From: CAYFFV01 sp964342695
Lineage (GTDB): Bacteria > Acidobacteriota > Vicinamibacteria > Vicinamibacterales > UBA8438
Assembly: GCA_964342695.1 (NCBI GenBank)
Contig: CAYFFV010000004.1
Coordinates: 1-64,000, forward strand
Length of the DNA stretch: 64,000 bases
Direction: 5' to 3'
Shown one piece after another: positions 51,328-60,174 of the stretch (within the stretch, counting starts at the first letter, position 1; each line of letters starts with the position of its first letter). The translations under genes were made by a program, and so were the position numbers. Under the pieces are notes generated by a model. It searched no databases and had not been told where the DNA came from. It saw only the letters and a list, made by a program, of their open reading frames with translations.

Positions 51328-52009
51328 TTTGGTGTGGGCGAACTACACGAAACCCGTAATCGGTATAACCGAAAGAAGGGTCTAGTTTACTGCGGCCAGA
51401 GTTGGTACTAATAGTAATAGCATGTCTCCAAGAGCCGCCACGTGACGCACGTCTTATACCAGAACTTGGACCTTGAGGGTTTGTCTGTGGTGAGTTGGCG
51501 TAGTAGGTCTTACAATGCCAGTCTTTACACCATTCATGGATGTTTGCTCCGATTCCGTAAAGTCCAAAGTCGTTCGGTGCACCTAAGGTAACTTTCCAAG
51601 GTCCGACCAGTGGGCCTTTTCCCTGTTTGGGTACCCACTCAGGGATCGTGTTGCCACAAGGATACCGTTTGTGCGAAGAGAATCCGCGAGCTGCGCGCTC
51701 CCATTCAGCCTCTGTAGGAAGTCTGACAAACTCTTTCGTCGAAGAGTGCCAAAGACAATAAACCATGGCGTCATTCCAACTTACACCTACAACCGGAAGG
51801 TTGGCACCTTCGAAAACAGGATTATTCCATTCACGGGGAGTATTTCGTCCTGTTGCCCTAATAAACTTGTAATACTCCTGACGAGTTACAGGGTAATTAG
51901 ACATTTCAAATGCGTCGACCCAGACACGGTGAACGGGTTGTTCATCAGATTGTCCTTCGTTGCTGCCCATAAAGAACCATCCGCTCGGAATAACAGAAAA
52001 TTTTGTCAT
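51320..52009 (-). CDS. SUMF1/FGE-like protein without the catalytic cysteines
   Basis: A C-type-lectin-like fold of the formylglycine-generating enzyme family, 229 residues and cytosolic by lack of a signal. Family blocks are present: WFFMGSNEGQSDEQP, NYPVTRQEYYKF, PVVGVSWNDAMVYCLW, RLPTEAEWERAARG, GIGANIHEWCKDW, RASRGGSWRH and YGFRVVR. The Cys pair that binds copper in true FGE after RGGSW is absent (HAITISTNSGR there), so formylglycine formation is unlikely. Two Cys in WCKDWHC are of unknown use. It overlaps cca, and no sulfatase is near. Confidence 0.85.
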   Translation of the reverse strand: MTKFSVIPSGWFFMGSNEGQSDEQPVHRVWVDAFEMSNYPVTRQEYYKFIRATGRNTPREWNNPVFEGANLPVVGVSWNDAMVYCLWHSSTKEFVRLPTEAEWERAARGFSSHKRYPCGNTIPEWVPKQGKGPLVGPWKVTLGAPNDFGLYGIGANIHEWCKDWHCKTYYANSPQTNPQGPSSGIRRASRGGSWRHAITISTNSGRSKLDPSFGYTDYGFRVVRPHQNG

Positions 52010-52149
52010 CAGATTTATGTTCGCCGATTAAAAATATTAACTTCCATCGCTTAAGCGGTCGGGACAGGGTACACTGCTCTTCGGTAGCAGGAGAGACTGC
52101 TTGTTTTTTGATGGATACGTTTTGTCTTTATCATATAGATATTTAATGA

Positions 52150-53094
52150 ATGAGCCTTAAAATGAAGAAGCACGAGTCGATATTTAGGCACTTTATTATT
52201 GCGCTGTGTTTGTTTCTGAGTATTGGATGTTCCATCAAATCGATGGCCATCAATACGATTGGGGAAACGTTTTCAGATGGTGCGAGTGTTTTTGCATCTG
52301 ATGAAGATCCTGAATTGGTTCGAGATGCACTCCCATTTTCTCTGAAAATGATGGAATTGCTCTTAGAGTCATCTCCTGATAATAGTGGCTTACTTCTTGG
52401 TGCTTGTAGTGGGTTTACCCAGTACGCGATTGCATTCATTGCATCCGATGCAGAGATCGCAGAATTAGGTGACTACGATTACGCTGCTGCTGATTCATTT
52501 AATCTTAGGGCGCTCCAGTTTCATGTTCGAGCGCGAGAATATTGTCTGAGGCTGGTCGAACTTAGTTATCCAGGCATCACCGAACGATTACAACTTGAAC
52601 CACTGGAAGCAGTTCAGGAATTTGGTGTAGATGATATTGAAAACATGTATTGGCTTGGGGCTTCTTGGGGGATGGCAATTGTGCTTGGATTGCATGATAT
52701 GAGTTTAGTTGCCGATTTACCCGTAGTTAAAGCTTTAATGGTCCGCGCTCTTGAGCTTGACGGAGACTATAATCGTGGTGCTCTTCATGGGGCGCTCGTT
52801 ACTGTTGAATCGGTACCAGAAATACTTGGAGGATCTGCAGAAAGAGCTCGTGAACATTTTGAACGAGCTGTTGAACTTTCTGAAGGCCTTGATGCGTCTC
52901 CATTTGTTAGTTTGGCCGTAGGGGTTTCTCTTGCTGAGCAAAACAAGCAAGAGTTCAGGTCGTTGTTAGAAAGAGCGTTAGCAATTGATTCTGATGAAGA
53001 TAAAAGTATTCGTTTGCTTAACATTGTTTCACAACGCCGAGCGGCATTTCTTTTAGAGCATATTGATGAATTATTTGAGGAGCCGCTCGACTAG
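52150..53094 (+). CDS. TRAP transporter TatT-family lipoprotein
   Basis: Periplasmic TPR-type lipoprotein that associates with TRAP substrate-binding proteins. The lipobox is LSIGC, with the Cys near residue 27. The block after it (SIKSMAINTIGETFSDGASV, then ASDEDPELVRDALPFSLKMM) is the hallmark of the TatT family. Helical repeats follow over the remaining 250 residues. The start may be ATG 52162 (MKKHES). It is 15 bases upstream of dctP, so TatT, DctP and DctQM are one operon. In characterised cases it forms a trimer that binds the P component; the ligand is unknown here. Confidence 0.92.
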   Translation: MSLKMKKHESIFRHFIIALCLFLSIGCSIKSMAINTIGETFSDGASVFASDEDPELVRDALPFSLKMMELLLESSPDNSGLLLGACSGFTQYAIAFIASDAEIAELGDYDYAAADSFNLRALQFHVRAREYCLRLVELSYPGITERLQLEPLEAVQEFGVDDIENMYWLGASWGMAIVLGLHDMSLVADLPVVKALMVRALELDGDYNRGALHGALVTVESVPEILGGSAERAREHFERAVELSEGLDASPFVSLAVGVSLAEQNKQEFRSLLERALAIDSDEDKSIRLLNIVSQRRAAFLLEHIDELFEEPLD

Positions 53095-53109
53095 GTAAAA
53101 GGACAATCA

Positions 53110-54102
53110 ATGAAAAAGCTAGGAATTCCCGCAATATTTGTTTTGTTGTTACTGGTTCCAGTCGTGCTGTTCGCACAAAGACCACTTACATTGGGGACAT
53201 TTGCTCCTCCTAATTCTATCTGGGATAGGGCTTTAAAGGGCATGGCTGATGATGTGCAAAAACAAACGAATCGGCGGGTTAGATTTCGTATTGCTGCACA
53301 ATCTCAAGGTGATGAGAGCGCAATCATTCGTCGTTTGGCTCTTGGTACTACTCAGGCCGCAGCTTTAACTCAGCCTGCTCTTGCTGGTCTTTCTGATGCT
53401 TTTAAGGTCTTTGGAATGCCTTTCTTTCTCGAATCTGATCAAGAAATTCATTATGTTCTTGAAGCTTTGAGACCGACACTTGAAAGCGCTTTAGCCGAAC
53501 ACGATCTTATTCTTATCAACTGGGGGCATGCTGGTTGGGCGCACCTGTTCTCCGCCGATTCGCTGACCACCCTAGATGATATTAAGGGTGCCAAACTTTT
53601 TACTTCAGCTGGAGATGATGAGATGGTTGCATGGTGGAAAGGGCATGGTTTTGATCCGATCCCTCTTGATCTAAGTGATGTACCCATTGGATTAAACACG
53701 GGTTTAATAACAGCATATCCATTTCCGCCCTATGCCGCGCTTTTGTTGCAATATTATCGAGCGGCTCCTCATATGCTTGATTTGCCCTTAGGGCCCGTTA
53801 TTGCAGCAACTGTGATGAATTCTTCAAGCTGGGAACGTTTAAGCCGTGAAGACCAAGAGACAATACTGCATGCTGGTAAGCAGGTTGAAGATAGTTTGTT
53901 TGATGACGTTCCTAGACAAGACAATGACGCAATTGCGGAGATGAAAAAGCGTGGTCTTAACGTAATTGAACTTGATCAGCGCACGTTGGATTCTTTCCGT
54001 CAGGCGGCGGATCAGATGAATGTATCCATGCGTGGTGCGATAGTTCCATCAGCGGTTTATGACGAAGCGGTTCGTGTTAGGAATGAGTTTCGTAATCGTT
54101 AA
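53110..54102 (+). CDS. dctP: TRAP transporter substrate-binding protein DctP
   Basis: Periplasmic binding protein that delivers an organic anion to the TRAP membrane unit. It has 330 residues with a signal peptide to about residue 23 (VLFAQ). Typical features: LTLGTFAPPNSIWDRALKGM, RIAAQSQGDESAIIRRLALGTTQA, MPFFLES, and IKGAKLFTSAGDD where the conserved Arg of DctP sites would be near residues 145-170. The substrate is not predictable; carboxylates are usual, though the weak Arg motif and TatT partner point to something hydrophobic. Confidence 0.92.
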   Translation: MKKLGIPAIFVLLLLVPVVLFAQRPLTLGTFAPPNSIWDRALKGMADDVQKQTNRRVRFRIAAQSQGDESAIIRRLALGTTQAAALTQPALAGLSDAFKVFGMPFFLESDQEIHYVLEALRPTLESALAEHDLILINWGHAGWAHLFSADSLTTLDDIKGAKLFTSAGDDEMVAWWKGHGFDPIPLDLSDVPIGLNTGLITAYPFPPYAALLLQYYRAAPHMLDLPLGPVIAATVMNSSSWERLSREDQETILHAGKQVEDSLFDDVPRQDNDAIAEMKKRGLNVIELDQRTLDSFRQAADQMNVSMRGAIVPSAVYDEAVRVRNEFRNR

Positions 54103-54137
54103 GTAAATACAACAAAACCATAGGCTTAGCTGTCAGA

Positions 54138-55982
54138 ATGAATCAAGTTATCTTCCTAAAGCCTTCTAACCTCTTTAGGCGCATTGGTGATATTTTTCAC
54201 GTTGCAGAAGATTACTTTGCAACTGTTTTACTAGCTTTATTGGTAATTCTTCCCCTCGCGGAGATTGCAGCACGTCCTTTTCTAACTGGTGGGATACCTG
54301 GGGCAATTCCGTTTGTTCAGCATCTCACCCTCTGGGTTGGTTTTGTTGGTGCTATGGCGGCGGCGCGAGACGGAAAATTGGTGGCCCTCGCGACGGCTAG
54401 TTTTATGCCGAGTGGTCTTTTAAGTAGTTTGGCAGTAGGATTTTCTGCCTTCTTTGGAGCTATGGTCTGTGTGATCCTGGCAGTCGGAGCCATAGCATTA
54501 ATCGGTGCTGAACGTGGCTTGGGGTCTGAGATTGCCTTAGGCATACCGACTTGGTTCGCTCAAGTAATTATTCCGTTTTCGTTTTTTGTAATTGCCGTGC
54601 GACTAGTTTGGCGCGCGGGTGGTAGTGCCGCACGTCTAATCGCTGGTTTTGGTCTTCTCATTGGACTGTGGCTAAGCAACTCCTACGAATTTCTTGACGG
54701 CACTAGTGAATGGCCTTGGATATTTTTGGCAGTGATTGCAGGCATCACAGGTGCACCTATTTTCACTGTACTTGCAGGGGTTGCGGTTTTTCTTTACATG
54801 ACGATCTTCTTTCCTCCTGCACAAGTTGCGCTTTATGCGTATGAGAGAGCTATAGATCCATCACTGCCGGCGATACCGTTATTTACTTTAACGGGATTTG
54901 TGCTCGCTGAGGGAAAATCGACAGAACGGTTACTGCGTTTTTTTGAAGGTATGGTTGGGTGGATTCCAGGTGGAACTGCGGTGGTTTGTGTAGTCGTATG
55001 TGCTTTTTTTACAGTGTTTTCAGGTGCTTCTGGGGTAACTATTCTTGCGCTCGGAGGGCTATTGCTTCCTGCGCTGTTAAAGCAAGGATATCGTGATCAA
55101 TTCTCTGTAGGACTTTTAACAGCATCTGGTTCGCTTGGTTTGTTACTGCCGCCAGCTTTGCCTTTGATTTTGTATGCCATCGTTGCTGAGATTGCTCCAG
55201 AGAATCTCTTTATCGCTGGACTAATTCCTGGGGTGCTTTTGGTGGTCCTGATGGCAGGTTGGTCCACACGTGAGGCGCTTATCACTAATGCAGGACGCCA
55301 TCCATTTAAATGGCGAGAATTAATTCCGTCAATTTGGATTGCCAAGTGGGAATTAATGTTGCCGTTTGTAATTTTATTTTCTTACTTTAGCGGTGTTGCA
55401 ACCTTGGTTGAAACAGCAGCACTTGCGGCTCTTTATGCAACGGTAGTCACTGTTTTTATACATAGAGATTTTTCTCTACTGTCAGGGCTGAAAAAATCAT
55501 TTAGCGAATGTGGAATTTTGGTGGGTGGAGTACTTATTATTGTTGCGGTTGCTCAAGGATTCACTCAGTACACCCTGGATGCCGATATTCCTTTTCGACT
55601 GCTTGAATGGACCCAATCAAAAATTTCTTCACCTCTTGTATTTCTTCTCGCGTTAAATGTGTTCTTGTTGATTGTTGGTTGTGTGATGGATATTTTTTCT
55701 GCAATTGTCGTGGTTGTTCCGTTAATCACGGCAATCGGAGCTGCATATGGAATTGATCCCGTACATTTGGGTATTATCTTTGTTGCAAATCTTGAATTGG
55801 GATATATGACTCCGCCAGTCGGTCTTAATTTGTTTTTCGCTTCATACCGTTTTGACCGGCCGCTTTTTCACGTCTACAAGGCGGCGTTGCCGTTTCTTTT
55901 GATTTTGCTGGTTGGTGTGATTCTTATTACTTATATACCATGGTTGTCGCTGGGGCTTTTAGAAATACTTGGTCGTCGTTAG
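54138..55982 (+). CDS. dctM: Fused TRAP transporter membrane subunit DctQ-DctM
   Basis: Inner-membrane secondary transporter driven by Na+ or H+. It fuses the small 4-helix DctQ (about residues 1-165) to the large 12-helix DctM (about 180-614). DctQ shows a conserved FVGAMAAARDGKLVAL. DctM shows AIPLFTLTGFVLAEGKSTERL, GASGVTILALGGLLLPALLKQGY, GSLGLLLPPALPLILYAIVAEI and ANLELGYMTPPVGLNLF, the paired Na+-binding hairpins. Start ATG 54138 fits. It is 35 bases after dctP. Confidence 0.93.
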   Translation: MNQVIFLKPSNLFRRIGDIFHVAEDYFATVLLALLVILPLAEIAARPFLTGGIPGAIPFVQHLTLWVGFVGAMAAARDGKLVALATASFMPSGLLSSLAVGFSAFFGAMVCVILAVGAIALIGAERGLGSEIALGIPTWFAQVIIPFSFFVIAVRLVWRAGGSAARLIAGFGLLIGLWLSNSYEFLDGTSEWPWIFLAVIAGITGAPIFTVLAGVAVFLYMTIFFPPAQVALYAYERAIDPSLPAIPLFTLTGFVLAEGKSTERLLRFFEGMVGWIPGGTAVVCVVVCAFFTVFSGASGVTILALGGLLLPALLKQGYRDQFSVGLLTASGSLGLLLPPALPLILYAIVAEIAPENLFIAGLIPGVLLVVLMAGWSTREALITNAGRHPFKWRELIPSIWIAKWELMLPFVILFSYFSGVATLVETAALAALYATVVTVFIHRDFSLLSGLKKSFSECGILVGGVLIIVAVAQGFTQYTLDADIPFRLLEWTQSKISSPLVFLLALNVFLLIVGCVMDIFSAIVVVVPLITAIGAAYGIDPVHLGIIFVANLELGYMTPPVGLNLFFASYRFDRPLFHVYKAALPFLLILLVGVILITYIPWLSLGLLEILGRR

Positions 55983-56024
55983 AAAACAATTTCTTATCTA
56001 AATCTAAACTGAAGGGAACATGAG

Positions 56025-57122
56025 ATGGTTCGAGTAATTAAATATCGGTTGCTGTTTGTAACAATACTTGCGACTGGATTTCTTGTCGCCTGTGGTAATC
56101 AGGGCCAAGGGAAGGTAGAAGACCAAGGGACTAGTTCATCCATGGAGCATGCAGCGACTGAAATTAAAGGTGAAGTGCACCTTCGTAATATACAGCAACT
56201 TACATTTGGTGGAGAAAATGCGGAAGCGTATTTTTCTTCTGATGGAAAGCAGCTTGTTTTTCAATCTACAAGAGAGGGCGTTCCATGTGATCAAATATTT
56301 ACAATGGACTTAGATGGGTCAAATGTGCAGATGGTGTCTAATGGTGACGGGCGTACGACCTGTGGTTATTTTTCTCCGAATCAGAATTCCATAGTTTACG
56401 CATCTACCCATTTAGGGTCAGTCGATTGTCCTCCACCCCCAAGTTTTGAATTTGGTTATGTCTGGGCTGTTTATAGTGATTACGATATTTTTCGTGTCTT
56501 CGCTGATGGTTCTGAACCGACCAGATTGACGAGTACGCCTGGTTATGACGCGGAGGCGACGATCGGTCCTGATGGAACGGTTACTTTTACAAGTGTTCGT
56601 GATGGTGATATGGAAATTTATTCGATGAACCCTGATGGTTCTAATGTTCGGCGTCTAACCACTCGACAGGGGCCTGATGGAGGCCCATTCTTTTCTCCAG
56701 ATGGCTCGAAAATCGTTTTTCGAGGTCGAGAAATTCCGGATGGTCCAGAGTATGACGACTACAAGAGACTGCTTGACCAAGGTTTGTGGAGACCGACTGA
56801 ACTGGAAGTTTTCGTTATGAACTCGGACGGTAGTGATTTGCACGCAGTTACAGATTTGGCTGGAGCAAGTTTCGCTCCTTTTTGGCATCCTGATGGGGAG
56901 CGCATCATATTTTCGTCTAATTGGCACAATCCTGAAGGAAGAAATTTTGATCTATTTATAATCAATACTGACGGAAGTGGTTTAGAGCAAATTACTTTTA
57001 ATGAAACGTTTGATAGCTTTCCAATGTTTTCTCCAGATGGTCGCTATCTCGTCTTTGCCTCAAATCGTCAGGCATTGAATGAGGGTGACACAAATGTATT
57101 CGTGGCAGAATGGGTTGACTAG
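56025..57122 (+). CDS. PD40/WD40-like beta-propeller lipoprotein
   Basis: An exported lipoprotein of 365 residues with the lipobox LVACG (Cys near residue 23). The body contains five TolB-type PD40 repeats, each with a DGSN or DGSE turn and a later SPDG strand: DGSNVQMVSNGDG, DGSEPTRLTST, DGSNVRRLTTRQG with FFSPDGSKIVF, DGSDLHAVTD, DGSGLEQITF with MFSPDGRYLVF. It probably folds as a six- or seven-bladed propeller. It is not next to tol/pal genes, so TolB function is not implied. It follows the TRAP operon by about 40 bases. Confidence 0.86.
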   Translation: MVRVIKYRLLFVTILATGFLVACGNQGQGKVEDQGTSSSMEHAATEIKGEVHLRNIQQLTFGGENAEAYFSSDGKQLVFQSTREGVPCDQIFTMDLDGSNVQMVSNGDGRTTCGYFSPNQNSIVYASTHLGSVDCPPPPSFEFGYVWAVYSDYDIFRVFADGSEPTRLTSTPGYDAEATIGPDGTVTFTSVRDGDMEIYSMNPDGSNVRRLTTRQGPDGGPFFSPDGSKIVFRGREIPDGPEYDDYKRLLDQGLWRPTELEVFVMNSDGSDLHAVTDLAGASFAPFWHPDGERIIFSSNWHNPEGRNFDLFIINTDGSGLEQITFNETFDSFPMFSPDGRYLVFASNRQALNEGDTNVFVAEWVD

Positions 57123-57145
57123 ACTCTCATTCATTGAATTTCATT

Positions 57146-58279
57146 TTAGTGCGTTAGATAAGATTTCCCGCGATCTTTTAGTAGGTGTTCAATAGTCCGC
57201 GCATAGTATCGAAGTACAGTTCGTTCCCGCACTCGATATTTTTGTTTTTCAACGACAATAATGCCCCGTGTCTGCATCAATTCTGTTGCAGATGCTAATG
57301 CTTCACGACCAGTTTGTGCATCTAAATTTGCTTCTGAGCTTTTAAGAACTTCAATTAAACGATCAATTCGATCTTCAAGTTCTGATTTTTCAATTGAAGG
57401 TCTCATGGCGGCAGCGACAAGTGCTGTAGGAACTACTTTGTAAAGCGTGCCGATGGCAGTCTTAATTCTCCGTTTAAGGTCAACCATAGAGCGTCTTCCA
57501 TCAGGATCGTATGCATTGAGTGGAATAGGTGTGCCGAAGTTAACGATCGCGCGACTCTGGTAACCAACCGCGTACCGTATCATTTCTGCTACTTCTCGAG
57601 CGAACGGTCGTTGGTATCGTTTTACGCGCTGACGGGCTAGAACAAAATCTTCGAGGACTAGATCGTAAGCGATGGCAACTGGAATAACTACGACATCTTC
57701 ACGACGGGCTTGGGCCGCCGCGTGTAATAAACCTGTCTTTAAGGGTTTAAGCTCGCCGCTGTAGCTTCGTCCACCTTCGAGATACAGAAAAAGATCATGT
57801 CGTTTAAGAACTTCCGCAACATAGGCTTTCATCGTCGCTAAATAAGCTGGATCACGCAAATCGCGCCGGATAGGAATCGCACCGGTGACATGTTTGTGGA
57901 TTAGACCAAGTGCGCCACCAAATAAATTAATGCCAGCTGCAATAACAGGAGGACGTATTTTGTTGTCGTCTAGAACAAGAGGTTGGGTTAGATAATCTGT
58001 ATGGCTTTTGTGATTCGAAGCATATATAACGCGACTCTTACGAACGGCATTTTGAACGATTTCGATGTTTTCTTGTTGCCGTTTTATTTTTCGAAGGATC
58101 GGGTATAACGGATGCTGAAGAGCGCGGTACATATGGTACCGCTGCGTAGTTCGCAATTCGTCTAAGTAACCGTGGACTCGTTCTGCGGCTTCGTTGGAGG
58201 TTTCACCTTCTCCGCCTTGAAGGTAACGCATAACCTCTTCACGTGCGAGCACCGCTTCGATAATTTGATTTTGCCGCAC
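57146..58279 (-). CDS. PlsB-like glycerol-phosphate acyltransferase
   Basis: A membrane-associated acyltransferase of 377 residues that attaches an acyl chain to a glycerolipid precursor. Block I is NHKSHTDYL (HX4D) near residue 89; block II region is GAIPIRRDLRD; block III is LYLEGGRSYSGELKP; block IV is VVVIPVAIAYD. The HTDYL and EGGRS forms are those of PlsB-type rather than PlsC. It is shorter than E. coli PlsB, so only the core is present. The start is GTG 58279. It is alone on its strand, divergent from thiO. Confidence 0.85.
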   Translation of the reverse strand: MRQNQIIEAVLAREEVMRYLQGGEGETSNEAAERVHGYLDELRTTQRYHMYRALQHPLYPILRKIKRQQENIEIVQNAVRKSRVIYASNHKSHTDYLTQPLVLDDNKIRPPVIAAGINLFGGALGLIHKHVTGAIPIRRDLRDPAYLATMKAYVAEVLKRHDLFLYLEGGRSYSGELKPLKTGLLHAAAQARREDVVVIPVAIAYDLVLEDFVLARQRVKRYQRPFAREVAEMIRYAVGYQSRAIVNFGTPIPLNAYDPDGRRSMVDLKRRIKTAIGTLYKVVPTALVAAAMRPSIEKSELEDRIDRLIEVLKSSEANLDAQTGREALASATELMQTRGIIVVEKQKYRVRERTVLRYYARTIEHLLKDRGKSYLTH

Positions 58280-58487
58280 GGCCGAACTATACCACGCTGG
58301 AATTAATTTTTTGTTTTGAGTGCTTTGTAAATCTGTGCTTTGTCTAAAAAAATCAATTAGATTTAATATGAAATTGGGACATTTTAAATTAGGAATGGGT
58401 GTTTTTATTAAAAAGCTTTGATCACCGTGACCTTTAAACTAGTTGATGTAAAATGGCACGCTTGCCTAAATTATTGAGAATCAGAAT

Positions 58488-59603
58488 TTGACCCAGATAT
58501 TACAAATAGTAGTTGTTGGTGCTGGCGTTGTCGGTTGTGCCATCGCTCATGAATTAGCGCGGCGAGGAGCACGTGTCCATGTTATTGAGCGCAGAGAAAT
58601 TGGACAGGGTGCAACTAGAGCTTCCGCCGGAGTGTTAGCGCCTTATCTGGAGGCTCATAGGGGTGGTCCACTTGTTGATCTTTGCGTTCGAAGTTTATCT
58701 TTATACGACGAATTCGTTGCCAGAGTTGTTGAAGACTCAGGGTCTACCATTCAATATGTCCGCAATGGAACACTTGAGATAGCGACTAATGAAGCATATG
58801 CCGGGCGCTTGAAAGATATGGCGCAGTCCTTTGCTGAACTTGGTATCGCAATGGAATTTTTTGATTCCGAGACGCTTCGTTTGGTTGAGCCACAGCTTAC
58901 CAATGACGTCAAAGGTGGATTATTGGTCGCTTCGCATGGATATGTAGGTGCAAACGAATTAACGAATGCTCTTCGACGAGCCGCTGTGGCTCATGGAGTA
59001 AAGTTTTCCACTTCTACGGCGGCGACAAAAATCATCCATCACAGAAACGGAATAGGAATTCGAGTGGGGACAGAAACGGTTGTGTGTGACCGGTTAATCC
59101 TGGCTGCCGGAAGTTGGTCAGGGCAGATTGAACTTGAGGGAGTCGATGCATTACCTGTTCGACCCATTCGTGGACAATTACTTCGATTAGATTGGCCAAC
59201 GACTGCACTGAATCGAACTATTTGGTCGGAAGATTGTTACCTTGTGCCTTGGAATGATGGTTCTGTTTTAGTTGGTGCCACTTCTGAGGATGTTGGTTTT
59301 GATGAAAGAGCCACCGTTGCTGGTTTGCAGAAACTCGTTGAAGTTGCGAAGAGTATTGTGCCAGGGGCTGGTGAGGCATGGCTGAAAGAGGTAAGAGTAG
59401 GTCTTCGGCCCACCACCCCGGACGGTCTGCCAGTAATTGGTTTATCTAAGCGTCTTCCCGGACTCATATATGCATCAGGTCATTATAGAAACGGTGTTTT
59501 GTTGGCCCCTCTGACTGCTTCAATTGTTGCTGATCTTGCCGCTGGTGACACAAGCAATGACGTAGCGACACTGACGAATCCTTCTCGGTTTGGGGAGTAC
59601 TGA
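58488..59603 (+). CDS. thiO: FAD-dependent glycine/D-amino acid oxidase (ThiO-like)
   Basis: A DAO-family flavoprotein of 371 residues. The N-terminal dinucleotide fold VVVGAGVVGCAIAHELARRGA is intact, followed by RASAGVLAPYLEAHRGGP, typical of ThiO. The C-terminus has EVRVGLRPTTPDGLPVIG and ASGHYRNGVLLAPLT. ThiO oxidises glycine for thiazole synthesis, consistent with thiD at 23.4 kb, but the remaining thi genes are not here, and a general D-amino acid role is possible. The start is TTG 58488, the only one before the Rossmann motif. Confidence 0.87.
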   Translation: MTQILQIVVVGAGVVGCAIAHELARRGARVHVIERREIGQGATRASAGVLAPYLEAHRGGPLVDLCVRSLSLYDEFVARVVEDSGSTIQYVRNGTLEIATNEAYAGRLKDMAQSFAELGIAMEFFDSETLRLVEPQLTNDVKGGLLVASHGYVGANELTNALRRAAVAHGVKFSTSTAATKIIHHRNGIGIRVGTETVVCDRLILAAGSWSGQIELEGVDALPVRPIRGQLLRLDWPTTALNRTIWSEDCYLVPWNDGSVLVGATSEDVGFDERATVAGLQKLVEVAKSIVPGAGEAWLKEVRVGLRPTTPDGLPVIGLSKRLPGLIYASGHYRNGVLLAPLTASIVADLAAGDTSNDVATLTNPSRFGEY

Positions 59604-59607
59604 CGGA

Positions 59608-60108
59608 TTGAAGCTTAAACGGAGTTACAGCGCACGTGAAGTTGCTGCGTTCACCGGTCTAACGGCGAGACAGTTGCAGTGGTGGGATGCAAAAAAGTTG
59701 CTCTCAGCTACGGTAGCGTCTCATAAGACTGCTTCTGGAGGATTTACAGAGCGTCGGTACTCACCCATAGACCTTTATGAACTATTGGCACTTGCCGATC
59801 TTCGCCGAAGCGGATTTTCCGTCCAGAAGATTAGAATGGTTCTTGATGCCCTACGTAATGAGTTTGGTGTACGGTTATATGAGGCGTTAGGTGAGGGAGC
59901 TTATGTGACCCTCTTGACTGATGGGCGAGAAATTTATGCTCGGACTAATGCTGGCGAGTTTTTTAATTTATTGAGTGCGCCAGGGCAACCCTTGCTTGTA
60001 GTAGGGGGTGAAGCCCAGTTAAAAGAATTGAGTTCCCAGACGGCTGCACGTGGGAAGAAAAAACAAAACAGGAAAAAATCTAAAGTTAACAAGAAACAAC
60101 AAAGGTAA
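59608..60108 (+). CDS. MerR-type transcriptional regulator
   Basis: A DNA-binding protein of about 166 residues. The N-terminal winged helix is YSAREVAAFTGLTARQLQWWD, then GFTERRYSPIDLYELLALADLRRSGFSVQKIRMVL, a full MerR DNA-binding domain. The central part is an unrecognised alpha/beta segment (VTLLTDGREIYART) and the end is a lysine-rich tail. The frame starts at TTG 59590, but GGGGAG at 59593-59598 favours TTG 59608. It overlaps the end of thiO only if the earlier start is used. An inverted repeat follows its stop, ahead of sdh, so it may control that operon. Confidence 0.8.
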   Translation: MKLKRSYSAREVAAFTGLTARQLQWWDAKKLLSATVASHKTASGGFTERRYSPIDLYELLALADLRRSGFSVQKIRMVLDALRNEFGVRLYEALGEGAYVTLLTDGREIYARTNAGEFFNLLSAPGQPLLVVGGEAQLKELSSQTAARGKKKQNRKKSKVNKKQQR

Positions 60109-60136
60109 ATGAGTGTTTCGTGACCTCGAAACTCAT
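60109..60136. promoter_or_regulatory. Inverted repeat upstream of the sdh operon
   Basis: ATGAGTGTTTCG (60109-60120) and CGAAACTCAT (60127-60136) are complementary over ten positions with a two-base bulge and a 6-base centre. It lies between the MerR-type gene and sdhC, about 40 bases before the latter. It is a candidate operator or weak terminator; no T tract follows. Confidence 0.45.
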
Positions 60137-60174
60137 GTAGTGATACGCTATTAAGTTGGGACGGAGCAAGATAT

